NCBI RefSeq assembly: GCF_000931935.2
Contig: NZ_AZAC01000011.1
Location: 62,001 to 126,000 of the forward strand
Reading direction: 5' to 3'
From: Dethiosulfatarculus sandiegensis
GTDB taxonomy: Bacteria > Desulfobacterota > Desulfarculia > Desulfarculales > Desulfarculaceae
Length of the DNA: 64,000 bases
Shown: piece after piece, positions 9,055-18,929 of the stretch
Layout: each line of letters starts with the position of its first letter
How positions within the stretch are numbered: position 1 is the first letter of the stretch
The notes under the pieces: generated by a model
The model's database searches: none
Told to the model about the DNA's origin: nothing
The model's input: the letters and a program-made list of their open reading frames with translations, nothing else
Made by a program: the position numbers and the translations under genes

Positions 9055-10092
9055 ATGGAGTCAGGAAAAGTGAGTCAGCAAGCGGAGTTGTTATCGGAAA
9101 ATCCCCGGGAGGGCCAGGCTGCCCCCCTGGTTGAGGTAAAGGATCTGACTGTCAGGTTTCCGGCCGGGCGCAGCGGGTTCTGGGGACAGCACCGCCTTTT
9201 TGTCCACGCAGTTGAAGGAATCGATTTTTATATAAGACCGGGCGAAACCTTGGGCCTGGTCGGGGAATCAGGCTCCGGCAAGAGCACCACCGGCAGGGCC
9301 ATATTGGGCCGAGTGCCGGTTGCCAGGGGCAAGGTCATGTTCAAGGGTGAGGATATCACCCACCTTGGCAGGGAAGAGGTGCGAGGCTTAAGCCGACATA
9401 TGCAGCTTGTGTTTCAAGATCCCTACGCCAGCTTGAACCCCAGGCTGAAGATCATAGATATTGTGGCGGAGCCGCTTATTGTACACGGCCTGGTTAAAAA
9501 CGCAAACGATGCGGCCGACCAGGTGGCGCACCTTCTGGAACTGGTGGGGCTGCCGCCGGACAGCGGGGCCCGCTATCCCCACGCCTTTAGCGGGGGGCAA
9601 CGCCAGAGGGTGGGGATCGCCCGCGCCCTGGCCTTGAAACCCGAGTTCATTGTGGCCGACGAGCCGGTGAGCGCCCTCGATGTATCGATCAGGGCCCAGG
9701 TGGTGAACCTGATGCAGGACTTGCAGTCCGAATTCGGGCTGACCTATCTTTTCATAGCCCACGACCTGGCTGTGGTGCGCCACATCTCAAACCGCATAGC
9801 CATCATGTACTCGGGCAAAATCGTTGAGATCGCAGGCAGAAACGCCATCTATGAATCGCCGGTCCATCCCTACACAGAGGCTTTGCTTTCGGCCGTGCCG
9901 GTGCCAGACCCCAAGGTGCAGAGGAGCAGAAAACGCATTGCCTACAGCGGCGAAGCGCCCAATCCCTTGGATCCACCGGCCGGTTGCCGCTTTCAGTCCC
10001 GCTGTCCCCTGGTCACGGAGAAATGCCGCAAGGAGGAACCGCCTTTGACCGAGCGGCTGCCCGGCCAATGGGCGGCCTGTTGGATGAGATAA
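9055..10092 (+). CDS. ABC transporter ATPase, DppF/OppF type
   Basis: The second ATPase of the importer, with Walker [11 protein letters not shown]-loop [12 protein letters not shown], signature [12 protein letters not shown], Walker [14 protein letters not shown]-loop FIAHDLAV and a C-terminal extension [14 protein letters not shown]. Its start is uncertain. The frame is open from a GTG at 8992 inside the previous gene. ATG 9055 is used here, and a GTG at 9070 preceded by AGGAAAA is also plausible. DppF-like proteins often carry a variable N-terminal tail like the one here. It ends the five-gene importer operon, and no intrinsic terminator was seen after it. Confidence 0.9.
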   Translation: MESGKVSQQAELLSENPREGQAAPLVEVKDLTVRFPAGRSGFWGQHRLFVHAVEGIDFYIRPGETLGLVGESGSGKSTTGRAILGRVPVARGKVMFKGEDITHLGREEVRGLSRHMQLVFQDPYASLNPRLKIIDIVAEPLIVHGLVKNANDAADQVAHLLELVGLPPDSGARYPHAFSGGQRQRVGIARALALKPEFIVADEPVSALDVSIRAQVVNLMQDLQSEFGLTYLFIAHDLAVVRHISNRIAIMYSGKIVEIAGRNAIYESPVHPYTEALLSAVPVPDPKVQRSRKRIAYSGEAPNPLDPPAGCRFQSRCPLVTEKCRKEEPPLTERLPGQWAACWMR

Positions 10093-10413
10093 TCAGTCGT
10101 ACAAATGACAGCATACCTTTCTGCCGGGGCTTATTTCTTTTATCTGCGGAGCTTTTTCTCGACAGATATCCATCACTTTGTGACAACGCAGATGGAAATG
10201 TCATCCCGGAGGCGGATTGATCCACAATGGCGATTCAGCCCAAGGCGTTTTGGGCTTCTCAGTGCCTTTATCAAAAAAAACAGCCGACCGGTTAAGGCTT
10301 AAGGCGGGGTTTGCAGGCGTTAATATTCCCTATGAAGCTTGCCCCTGTCTGTGAGGCAATGGGTTGTTCTGTTAAAGCGCATAGTTTGAGCTGGTTATGC
10401 AAATAACCTTTAA
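10093..10413. other. Intergenic stretch with no recognised feature
   Basis: About 320 bp between the importer operon and the unrecognised gene at 10414. Short open frames here (for example 10105-10302) give low-complexity basic peptides with no ribosome binding site. I see no terminator, repeat or convincing promoter. Confidence 0.5.
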
Positions 10414-11609
10414 TTGTTAATATCTGAAATAACCCGGAAGCGGCATTCGAATTACGAGGGATACCGGGAAGGCGGTCTACTCGGAGGTCTGAAAAACACG
10501 GCCATTACCTTTATCAAGAGAAAGGCCGTACAAAAGGTCACCCAGAGAATCATGGGTTATCAACACAGGGCAAGGACAGCGGCCCGCAAGGCCAAGCTCG
10601 ATCAATGGAAACAGGCCCAACGCTCCCACAGATTCAAACAGGAGCGCCAATACGGCAAGGCCATGGTGAAGCGCCTGGCGGAATTGCAGAGTAAAGACAA
10701 CACCGCCAAGGCAGGCGGGGCAGACAAAAAATCCTTGAGGCTTTTGAGCAGGCAGATCATGGACCAGACCGCTGCCATCAAAAACGCGCCTCATGCCAAG
10801 GGCTATCTCAAATTCAACGCCACCTCAAAGGAAAAGGCGGCCTACGGCGCCTGGGACCGCAGGCACACAAATAAAATAGTGCGGGAGTTGAAGCAGGACC
10901 TTGCCCGCCAGGGATTTGATGCCAACGAGCTGAGTTTCAAACCTATCCGCAACTCGGGCAACACCTCGCCCGGCATGGACCTGGACCTGGCCATGAACAG
11001 CACCAGCGGAAATACGGTGCGCTATAAAGACCCTCAAACCGGCAGGATCCGGCACCTTGGCCTGTACACGGCAAACGCCATGGTCCAAGACCGCTTTAAC
11101 ACGGTCTATGCCCGGAACTCAGGCGGCCGCAAGGCATCGCAAGCCTGGCAGAACGTGACCACCAGCCGCCATCTGGAGGCCTATGGAGACACCAATTGGC
11201 TGCGCATAAAAAACATGCAAAACAAAGGCATCGACCCCAGATGCGCCCTGGACCCCAACTACGCCGAAGACGCCGCCAGGGTCACCTTGTATAAGGCCCA
11301 TGAAATGCGCCGCCACGGAGGCACATTTACAGACAATCAAAACCGGGAGATTTACCGGGGAACCGCGAAGGATATCAAGACCAAGTTGGCCCCCTTTTAA
11401 AAAACAGGATAAACAAGGCGTCCAGCCAAAAAACCAAACTGGAACTGCAGAAAAAGCTGGGCTTTTACAAAAAGCTCTCCAAGGCAAGGGACAAGGCCAA
11501 CCAGGACCCAGTGGCAGCGGAGCGGGAGATCAACCAGCTCACCGGCTTTGACACCATAGACACGGTGGGGATGGTCTCCGCATCCCTGGAGGCCCTGGGC
11601 AAATGGTAG
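10414..11609 (+). pseudogene. Unrecognised gene, interrupted by one frameshift near 11392-11406
   Basis: The first frame (TTG 10414, stop 11398-11400) encodes 328 residues: a very basic, probably helical N-terminal half, then a more globular half containing IRNSGNTSPGMDLDLAMN and HLEAYGDTNWLRIKN. The DLDL with a preceding glycine/serine loop recalls nucleotidyltransferase active sites, but the match is weak. Directly after the stop, the -1 frame stays open from 11397 to a TAG at 11607-11609 and reads like protein (LELQKKLGFYKKLSKARD, then INQLTGFDTIDTVGM) with no start codon or ribosome binding site of its own. One extra base in the C5/T4/A6 runs at about 11390-11404 would join the two parts into roughly 398 residues. 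The 5' end is also weak (TTG without Shine-Dalgarno), so the start may be wrong. No family recognised. Confidence 0.55.
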
Positions 11610-11686
11610 GTTTTGCCTTTTGAAATCCGTCTGAAGAAGTAGATAATTAAGAATAACCCGGCTACCTAAAACTGAAAGAGGTCGTC

Positions 11687-12433
11687 ATGTTGCAAAAAAC
11701 TTTGAAGATCAGTGGGTTGTTGACATTTCTTTTATGTCTGGCGGCCTTTTGCACAAGCCCGGTTTGGTCTGCCGACTCCAATATGCCTAAATCGGGCCAA
11801 AGTTCCATGGTGGTGGTGGACGGTTATTTTAAATTTCATCCCGGAGCCTGGGCTCTGTACAAGATTCACGATCTTAAGAAAAACAAGCGTTCCACCATGT
11901 TCATCTCCACCCTGGAAAGAGAAGAAAGGGACGGCATACCGGCCATATGGATGGAAATCGCAATCACCCCCGAGGGTGAGGGCCGGGTGGTGACCCGGGT
12001 GCTTATGGAAGAAACGCCCAAGGGACCCGGCAAACCTTTGGAGGTTATTGTCCAGCCCAACGGAATGGACCCCTTTACCGTCCCGGATAGTTTTCTGAAA
12101 GAAGGCGAAAAAAACGCCCAGCAACCCAGGACCATCAAGCCTCAGGATGGCTCTGCCAAGACAATCACCCTAAAAACCAGCAAGCGCAAACTCAAAGCCA
12201 TAAAAGTAGAGGCCGAGGATGAAAAGGGCAACCCGGTAAAGGCCATAGTCTGCGAATATATTCCCCCCTTGGGCCTGGTTAGGGCAGAGACCAAAGACAT
12301 GACCATGAAGCTGAAAAGCTTTGGCAAAAAAGCCAAAACCAAAATTAAGGGAGAACCCATGAATTTTTACCTGTGGCTCACCATGCAGATAGGCAAGGGC
12401 CTGTCTGGAGGAGCCCAGGGAAGCGGTAAATAG
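11687..12433 (+). CDS. Hypothetical secreted protein
   Basis: A 248-residue protein with a clear signal peptide: LQKTLKISG, a hydrophobic core LLTFLLCLAAFC, and cleavage around VWSA before DSNMPK. The mature part is basic and beta-rich, with GYFKFHPGAWALYKIHD and a lysine-rich segment (LKTSKRKLKAIKVEAEDEKG). It resembles periplasmic or lipoprotein-sorting-like proteins of unknown function and has no catalytic motif I recognise. An AAAGAGG ribosome binding site precedes the ATG. It is the last plus-strand gene before the convergent cytochrome gene. Confidence 0.75.
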   Translation: MLQKTLKISGLLTFLLCLAAFCTSPVWSADSNMPKSGQSSMVVVDGYFKFHPGAWALYKIHDLKKNKRSTMFISTLEREERDGIPAIWMEIAITPEGEGRVVTRVLMEETPKGPGKPLEVIVQPNGMDPFTVPDSFLKEGEKNAQQPRTIKPQDGSAKTITLKTSKRKLKAIKVEAEDEKGNPVKAIVCEYIPPLGLVRAETKDMTMKLKSFGKKAKTKIKGEPMNFYLWLTMQIGKGLSGGAQGSGK

Positions 12434-12497
12434 TTAGTTGATAATAAAGCCGTTTGGCAAGATCCAGGATAACTTCGCCGAAAAGTTGGCAGCCCGG

Positions 12498-14856
12498 TCA
12501 ATCAGCCGGGCCGCCGCTTTGCAAACGCCCCAACTGATAAAGCAGGCGCTTTTTATCCAGGCCGAACATGCGCCCGCTGTTGAGCCCCTTTTGAGGCACC
12601 TTTTCAGCCTCCCGCAGCAGCCCCTTTTCCCGGTGCATCCTGGCCAGCAAAAGGTAGCGGTCAGTATAACCGGGCCATTTGTCGATTGATTTTTCCAGCA
12701 GCCGAGCGGCCCGGATGGTCTTTTGCTGACCCTTCAACCAAAAGGCGGCAGTGGCCGCATATTTGGGATTAGGGGAAAATTCATAGGCCTTAAGGCACAG
12801 CATAGCCCCTTCGGCAGGGCTTTTCTCTACCAGTAAAAGCCCCAGGTTATAAGCGGCCCTGGCCAATTTGGGGTCATTCAGAAAAGCCAGTCTAAGGGAT
12901 TTTTCCGCTTTCCCGTTCTTTCCCTTTTCAGCCCAGAAGAGCCCCAGGTTCAGGTTTACCACCGGGTTTTCAGGCTCCTTTTCCCTGGCCCTTATCAGGT
13001 ATTTCAGGGAGCAATCCGCGCCCCCCCTTTGGGCGCAGGCCAAGGCAAGTTTTACCATGGGCATTATCTCATAACCGCTGATTCCAAGGGCTGTTTCACA
13101 GGCCTTTTGTGCTTTAGTGATCCTGCCCTGCCCGAGTCGATAATTTCCCAGATTGTAATAAGCCTGCCAGGTGTCGGGCCGGGCTAAAATCGCCTGGACC
13201 AACTCCTTGGCGGCAGCTTCCACTACATCCCTTTGCCCGGGAGAAAGCATTTGAAGGGGAAATGAGGCCAAGGCCGATGCCGCCCTCACCCTCACCAGGC
13301 GGGGCCCATGGCCCGCGGCCCTTACCAGAAGATCAAGGGCCCGGCGGTTTTGCAAATCAGACAAGACCGAAAGGGCGGCAGACCTTAGAAGCGGGGACGA
13401 ATCTTTGGCCAACTCAAAAAGCACCTGCCATTTCTCTTCGTAAGGGCAGGAGATCAAAAGCCTCACCAAAGAAGTCTTGAACACCTCGTCACCTCCGGGG
13501 TCATTGAGATAGTCCAGCATTTCAGGAAGCCGGTCCCAGTCCCTGTTACGGGCCGCCTTGATCAAAGACGCCCGATGCAGGATCAGATCCTGGTGACTTG
13601 AGCCGTGCCATTTACGCACCAGGCGGTCGGCCCAGTCCGGTTCCTTGTCCCGGTGGCAGAGATTGCAGGCATTGGGCGAAGCAAACTCCCCGGTTGCACC
13701 GGAGGTGGGAGGCAGCATGGAATGGTCGCTTCTCATCATGCGGGCAAAGCCGGTCATGGGCATATGGCAATTCAAGCAACCAGGGGAATTGCTCCCCGGC
13801 TTATGCCTGCTGTGGGCTTCCAGGTTATTGATCCTCTTTTGGTGACAAGGGGCGCAGGCCTGGTTGGGTTTTTTTTCTGGCGGAACCTGCCGCTGGAGGT
13901 GTGGCAGTGGGTGCAATCCAGCTCCCCGGCCTTTACACAAGGGCTTAACAGCCAGGTGTTATAAGTGTAGTTCTCCCCCAGGTCCCGGCCGTCGGGATAA
14001 AAATCCGGATGCTCCATGGTCACCAGGTCGTAATGGTCCCAGAAATCATCGCCCGGTTCAAAGCTTGTGCTCAAGGCGATGGACTTGGCATGACGGGTGG
14101 AGCAGGTTGCGTTGTTCTGCTCATGGGTGAAGTCCCGGCCTCCTCTCTTTATCCTGAGATCCTCGGGAACAATCCCGGGCGGCGCTTCAGCGCAGACCCT
14201 TATATGTTCGGCCGCAGGGCCGTGGCAGGATTCGCAGTTTATGCCGGGCTCAGACCAGGTGGTGCCGTAGGTGTCTGTGGCCAGATCATAATTCTGTTTA
14301 TATTGGCTCACATGACAGGCATAGCAGGCCGAGTTAAAGGTGTAGCCAGAATGTCTCCAACTCACCGGCCGATCCCCCTGGTGACGGACTCCGCTGGCTG
14401 CCGCATCAAACCAGAGCTTTTGTTTTACATCCACGGGCAGGGTCTGCAGCCTGCCCCGCTCCAGGGGGGTGAGGAAATAAAAAATGTTCTTGCCCCCCAG
14501 TACCTGGGTGATGTTATAGCGCGATTCCCCTTCGGGGCCTTTGTCCAGGACATAACCCTGCCCCGGCCCCACCTTGGCCTCATAGCTGTGGCCATCCACT
14601 TTGACCGCAGCTTTATGGGGGGTGAGGCTCTTTTCAGCGAATCCTTCCGTATAGGGCTGCATGGCCTTGCCGTGATGAGACGGGCCCAAAGTTGATAGAA
14701 TTTTTCATGGCATCTGCGGCAACTTTCACTGCCGGTAAAGGCATTTTCACCGCTTTTTTGGGCAGAACAGTCTTCTAAAACTACCAAAACCAAAGTTATA
14801 AACGCAAAAACCAGTCCAATTCTTTCCAGGCCCAAGAGCAGGTTTTTGCAAATCAT
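12498..14856 (-). pseudogene. Multihaem cytochrome c with C-terminal HEAT/TPR repeats, two frameshifts
   Basis: Three consecutive minus-strand frames together form one protein of roughly 785 residues. Frame 1 (from ATG 14856, GGGGGG upstream) has a signal/anchor helix and haem site CRRCH. Frame 2 has CYACH, CESCH, a defective CSTRH and CTHCH. Frame 3 has CAPCH, CLNCH and CNLCH, then about 350 residues of HEAT-like and tetratricopeptide repeats (YYNLGNYRLGQGRITKAQKA, AAYNLGLLLVEKSP). Homologous haem-TPR fusions are exported electron-transfer proteins. The breaks lie at the GGGCCC run (14682-14687), where one extra G restores QLWGPSHH, and at the T8 run (13869-13876), where one extra base restores the frame. 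Both look like loss of one homopolymer base: sequencing error or recent decay. The Cys-to-Arg in CSTRH is not explained that way. Confidence 0.75.
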
Positions 14857-15162
14857 TTTACCCCCCAATCAGGTTTGAAACTGAAAAGGCTTCACCCCAA
14901 AAAATAATTCATATTTTGTAATCATATTAATATGAATAACACATACTGATCCATGCCCTTTCAAATTAATCAAAGAGACAGGTCATGATTTTTAAGGGTA
15001 AAACTCGCCCTCGCTATCCTGCTTTTAGTTATGAACAAACATGAGCCGGATACCCCCCCGGTGAACGCCTTGCTCTCCAGGGTGTAAAATCAATTGAGCT
15101 TGCAACAAGCCCGGGCCGCGAGACCAAAGCCAGTCGCCCGTGTGCAGCACAAAAAGGTGAGC

Positions 15163-16059
15163 ATGCCCGTAAAAAGCATAAAAGAGCCTGAATTCGGGTT
15201 AATCCCCGGCTTGTTCGGCAATCCCCCCCTGTTGGGTCTTTTAATTGCCATTCCCTTGCTGGTCCTGGCCTGTGCCTACCAAAAACCGGTCGCCAAAATC
15301 CATGAACACATAATTAACGGCGCACCCCTTGAAAAAGTGGTGGATATCCCCACCAGAAAAAGTGTCAGTGTACGGTTGCACCTTGTTGAGCCCAAAAGCG
15401 CAGTGGCCTGTCTGATCCTCTTACCCGGCGGCAACGGCAGGTTGGATATTGACGACTCGGGCAACCCGTCAAGGCTGAGAAACAATTTCCTGGTTCGCAC
15501 CAGGCGTGATTTGGCGGCACAAGGGTTTTGCACCGCGCTTATGGACGCGCCTACAGACTGTCAGGACCACTGCGGCCTTTTATATGGGTTCAGGAATTTA
15601 TTAGAATATAAAAGAGACATTCAATCGGTAATCGACTATCTGCGCGCCGAAACCAACCTGCCGGTCTGGCTGGTGGGCGCCAGTCGGGGCAGTTCAGGCG
15701 CCGCGGCGGTTGCCCAGGGAGACAAGCTTAAGCATCTTGCCGGAATTGTGCTCAGCTCTTCTTTGACCATACCCAATCAAAAGGGGCTGCAACTGCTTGA
15801 GCTGGACCTTGAATCAATAAAACCACCGGTCCTGCTCGTTCACCACAAAAAGGACGCCTGTCCCTACACCCCTTATCAAGGCGCAGGACAGATCAAGGCC
15901 AGGCTTAATAACGCGGCCGCTATAGAGCTGATAAGTTTTACAAAAACCATCCCGGCAAGTTCCGCCCCCTGCCAGGCAAGAAGCGCGCACGGCTTCTGGG
16001 GGATAGAAAAGGACGTTATCTCCGCTATCTGCAATTGGATTAAAGACCAAAAGCCTTAA
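15163..16059 (+). CDS. Alpha/beta hydrolase, membrane-anchored or lipoprotein
   Basis: The reading frame is open from 15094, but ATG 15163 is preceded by AAAGGTGAG and gives a natural N-terminus. A hydrophobic segment LLGLLIAIPLLVLACAYQ could be a signal anchor or a loose lipobox ending at the cysteine. The rest is an alpha/beta-hydrolase fold: LILLPGGNGRLDI (oxyanion strand), nucleophile elbow GASRGS (GxSxG), acid in VHHKKDACP, and catalytic histidine in SAHGFWGIE. The substrate is unknown. The gene stands alone between the divergent cytochrome gene and the 2-oxoacid oxidoreductase genes. Confidence 0.75.
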   Translation: MPVKSIKEPEFGLIPGLFGNPPLLGLLIAIPLLVLACAYQKPVAKIHEHIINGAPLEKVVDIPTRKSVSVRLHLVEPKSAVACLILLPGGNGRLDIDDSGNPSRLRNNFLVRTRRDLAAQGFCTALMDAPTDCQDHCGLLYGFRNLLEYKRDIQSVIDYLRAETNLPVWLVGASRGSSGAAAVAQGDKLKHLAGIVLSSSLTIPNQKGLQLLELDLESIKPPVLLVHHKKDACPYTPYQGAGQIKARLNNAAAIELISFTKTIPASSAPCQARSAHGFWGIEKDVISAICNWIKDQKP

Positions 16060-16401
16060 AAAGTGAAGCCACACCTTTTAAGCCGTTTGGGAAGCATAAA
16101 CCATTGGATCAATTTCGCAGAGCGTTACCTGTTTTTTTAAATTCTTACTCAATCTTCCGGAGTGTGGCGCCCAAGCTGCTAAAATTTAAGGAGATAGCGG
16201 CCCGGTAAAGTGAAAGGGCAATTCAAAAACCAACAAAACCGGCTTACACCAGACGTAAATTAAGGAAAATAAATGACTTTTTTTATTGATTCCCAGATTA
16301 TCAACCTGTATTAGATAGCCTTTATCAGGGCTTCAAAAACCCCCAAACCACCCGGGGAGGAGCTGACCCAGGCTATCCCCGGCCAGACCAGGGAGAGCAT
16401 A
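16060..16401. other. Intergenic stretch upstream of the 2-oxoacid oxidoreductase genes
   Basis: About 340 bp, AT-rich in the middle (around 16240-16320). I see no open frame of note, no strong hairpin and no clear -35/-10 pair, although the promoter of the following operon must lie here. Confidence 0.5.
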
Positions 16402-17520
16402 ATGGGTCTTTGCCTTTTAGAAGGAAACGAGGCCATTGCCTGGGGTGCTCATGATGCGGGTTGCAGCTTTTTCGCAGGTTACCCCATCACCCCCGCCACC
16501 AGCGTCTTCAACACCATGCTGCGCCTTTTGCCGCCCAAAGGCGGTATTGTGATCCAGGGAGAGGATGAAATCGCCTCCATGGGTTACTGCCTGGGGGCTT
16601 CCATGGCCGGCCGCAAGGTCATGACCGCCACCAGCGGACCGGGAATCAGTCTTTACAGCGAGCATATCTCCTTTGCCGTGGGTTCCGAGATCCCCCTGGT
16701 GATTGTGGATGTGCAGCGACTTGGGCCCTCCACCGGTTCCGCCACCAGGGGAGCAGACGGGGATATTCAGTTCCTGCGCTGGTCCAACACCGGCGGCATC
16801 AGCGGGATTGTACTGGCGCCCACTGATGTAAAGGACTGTTACACCCTTACCATCCACGCTTTTAACCTGGCCGAACAGTACCGTTGCCCGGTTTTCATCG
16901 CCTCGAACAAGGAAATCGGGCTTACCAAGGAATCGGTGGACTTAGACGCCCTTGCCGTACCTGATCTGGTGGAAAGGGAATCGGCCCCTCCGGGAGGGGA
17001 TTACCTGCCCTTTAAACCCATGACCCAAAGCCAGGTGCCGCACTTCAGACCCATAGGCGGGCAGGAGATCTCTCGCCAGACCTCTTCCACCCATGGAGAG
17101 AACGGCTACATAACCACCTCTCCGGCCGAGATTCAGGCCCAGGTTTCCAGGCTTGAACGCAAGCTCACAGCCAATGTGGACAAATTCAGCCTGCACGAAT
17201 CCGAGATAAACGACCAGGCCGACACCTTGGTTCTTACCTATGGAGTAAGCGGCCGGGCCGCGCGCCAGGCCTGTCAGGAGTTGAACCAGTCGGGCCGCGC
17301 CACTTCGGTCGCGGTTTTAAAGACCCTTTGGCCGGTTCCGGAAAACCTTATCCAAACTCTCGCCAAGGGAGCCAAAAGGGTATTGGTGGTTGAGATGAAC
17401 CTGGGCCAGTATGTGCGGGAGATAAAACGCCTTCTTCCCGGCCACAAGGTGGAGTTCCTGGGGGCCATGGACGGCAAGCTGATCACCCCAAGCCAGATAA
17501 AGGAGGCGGTAAATGGCTGA
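16402..17520 (+). CDS. 2-oxoacid:acceptor oxidoreductase, alpha subunit
   Basis: A 372-residue subunit with the pyrimidine-binding domain I at the N-terminus (LEGNEAIAWGAHDAGCSFFA, then GYPITPATSVFN, the hallmark of KorA/VorA-type alpha subunits). It also has EDEIASMGYCLGASMAGRKV and TSGPGISLYSEHI, and then the C-terminal domain II (DTLVLTYGVSGRAARQAC). The enzyme oxidatively decarboxylates a 2-oxoacid to its acyl-CoA and passes electrons to ferredoxin. Which 2-oxoacid (2-oxoglutarate, branched-chain or aryl) cannot be told. The stop overlaps the beta-subunit start by 8 bp, so translation is coupled. Confidence 0.9.
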   Translation: MGLCLLEGNEAIAWGAHDAGCSFFAGYPITPATSVFNTMLRLLPPKGGIVIQGEDEIASMGYCLGASMAGRKVMTATSGPGISLYSEHISFAVGSEIPLVIVDVQRLGPSTGSATRGADGDIQFLRWSNTGGISGIVLAPTDVKDCYTLTIHAFNLAEQYRCPVFIASNKEIGLTKESVDLDALAVPDLVERESAPPGGDYLPFKPMTQSQVPHFRPIGGQEISRQTSSTHGENGYITTSPAEIQAQVSRLERKLTANVDKFSLHESEINDQADTLVLTYGVSGRAARQACQELNQSGRATSVAVLKTLWPVPENLIQTLAKGAKRVLVVEMNLGQYVREIKRLLPGHKVEFLGAMDGKLITPSQIKEAVNG

Positions 17521-18811
17521 CAGGACTTTGCTTAACCTGAGCCGACCCCCGGTCTTCTGCCCTGGCTGCTCCCATGACAGCGTACTCAGGACCCTGGACA
17601 AAACCTTTGTACGCATGGGGCTTAACGGCCGGGATATAGCCATGGTCAGCGATATCGGCTGTTCCGGGTTGTTTGACACCTTTTTCAACACCCACGCCTT
17701 TCACGGCCTGCATGGCCGGGCCCTGACCTATGCCTCCGGGCTTAAGCTGAGCCGCCCGGACTTGAATGTGGTGGTGACCATGGGTGACGGCGGCCTGGGA
17801 ATCGGCGGGGCCCATGTGTTGGCAGCCTGCCGCAAAAACCTGGATATCACCCTTTTGGTGCTGAATAACTTCAACTTCGGCATGACCGGCGGTCAATGCT
17901 CGGCCACAACCCCCAACGACGCCCAGGTAAGCTCCGGTTTCTTAAACCGGCTGGACCGGCCCCTGGATCTTTACGGCGTGGCCACAGCCGCGGGCGCTCC
18001 TTTTGTAATGCGCTGTTCAGCCTATCAAAAAGACCTGAGCCAAATCATGGAGCAGGCCATAAATTACAAGGGTTTTGCCATCCTGGAGATCGAAGGCGTA
18101 TGTCCGGGGCGCTACACCAAGCGCAACAAAATCACACCCAAGACCATTCAAGAGGGCCTGGACGCGGACCAAAGGCCCCAAGGCCCCATACCCGAAAACC
18201 AAAGAACCGAGTATGGCGATGCCTACCGGGCCGAATGCGAAGCTCTTGAGCCATTAGGCAGGCCTTTGACCATAGAAAAGCACTTCAATCCGCCCTTTGA
18301 AGGCAGGGTGAGTGTTTCGCTTCAGGGCTCGGCCGGTCAAAGAGCCATCACGGCAGGGGAGCTCCTGGGCCTGGCCGCCCAGTCCGCCGGGCTTTACGCC
18401 ACCCAGAAAAATGAATACAACATCACAGTCCTGCGCGGGCCTTCCATTACCGAACTCAATTTTTCACCTGTGCAAATAGGCTACACGGGTATCGAAAAAC
18501 CCGATGTGGTCCTGGCTCTGGCTCCGGAAGGGGTGGAGCGCAGAAAGGAAGTCTACGCCAAATTGGGGCCTGAAACCCTGGTGATTCAGGCAGCCGGAGT
18601 TGAGATCCCCGAAACCGGGGCTCAGGTGCGTCTGGTGGATTTCAAGGGGCAAGGCCTCAAAAACGTGGATTGGTCCCTTGCCTCCCTGGCTGTGCTGGCC
18701 AAGCTGAACAAGGTTATTACCCTGGATATGCTGAACTTAGCCCTGGAAAATCGCTTTAAAGGAAAAGTGCTTGAAATTAGTAAAGTTCTGGTCACCAATG
18801 TAGAGCCGTGA
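17513..18811 (+). CDS. 2-oxoacid:acceptor oxidoreductase, fused beta and gamma subunits
   Basis: A 432-residue protein. Residues 1 to about 215 are the ThDP-binding beta subunit, with cysteines for one [4Fe-4S] cluster at C16, C19 (FCPGCSHD), C50 (DIGCSG) and C197 (EGVCPGRY). The Mg-ThDP motif is GDG at 91-93 with NN at 118-119. After a linker (about 215-240) comes a gamma-type domain (VSVSLQGSAGQRAITAGELL, then VLRGPSITELNF). The beta-gamma order fused in one chain makes a two-gene enzyme. No ferredoxin-like delta subunit lies next to it, so electrons probably go to a free ferredoxin. The gamma domain lacks the usual GGQG spelling. Confidence 0.88.
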   Translation: MADRTLLNLSRPPVFCPGCSHDSVLRTLDKTFVRMGLNGRDIAMVSDIGCSGLFDTFFNTHAFHGLHGRALTYASGLKLSRPDLNVVVTMGDGGLGIGGAHVLAACRKNLDITLLVLNNFNFGMTGGQCSATTPNDAQVSSGFLNRLDRPLDLYGVATAAGAPFVMRCSAYQKDLSQIMEQAINYKGFAILEIEGVCPGRYTKRNKITPKTIQEGLDADQRPQGPIPENQRTEYGDAYRAECEALEPLGRPLTIEKHFNPPFEGRVSVSLQGSAGQRAITAGELLGLAAQSAGLYATQKNEYNITVLRGPSITELNFSPVQIGYTGIEKPDVVLALAPEGVERRKEVYAKLGPETLVIQAAGVEIPETGAQVRLVDFKGQGLKNVDWSLASLAVLAKLNKVITLDMLNLALENRFKGKVLEISKVLVTNVEP

Positions 18812-18830
18812 CCTCAGGAAAATTAAAGAC

Positions 18831-18863
18831 AAGCAGCCCTTTGCAAATTGTAAGGGGCTGCTT
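18831..18863 (+). terminator. Possible transcription terminator after the 2-oxoacid oxidoreductase genes
   Basis: AAGCAGCCCTTT (18831-18842) pairs with AAGGGGCTGCTT (18852-18863), with one G-U pair and a 9-base loop. No T-run follows, so termination may be weak or Rho-assisted. Confidence 0.4.
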
Positions 18864-18888
18864 ACCCTGGTTAAGGCCAATTGAAGTC

Positions 18889-18918
18889 TTGACAGCATAC
18901 CCCCATAAGATGTATACC
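18889..18918 (+). promoter_or_regulatory. Sigma-70-type promoter of the cobalamin riboswitch transcript
   Basis: A perfect -35 TTGACA at 18889-18894 is followed after 18 bp by TATACC at 18913-18918 (four of six matches to the -10 consensus). A start near 18925 would begin the transcript just before the riboswitch core. Confidence 0.6.
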
Positions 18919-18929
18919 CAAAGCATAGA

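Noticed and set aside
10105..10302. Small basic open frame after the importer operon
   Set aside because: No ribosome binding site, low-complexity content and no conserved motif.
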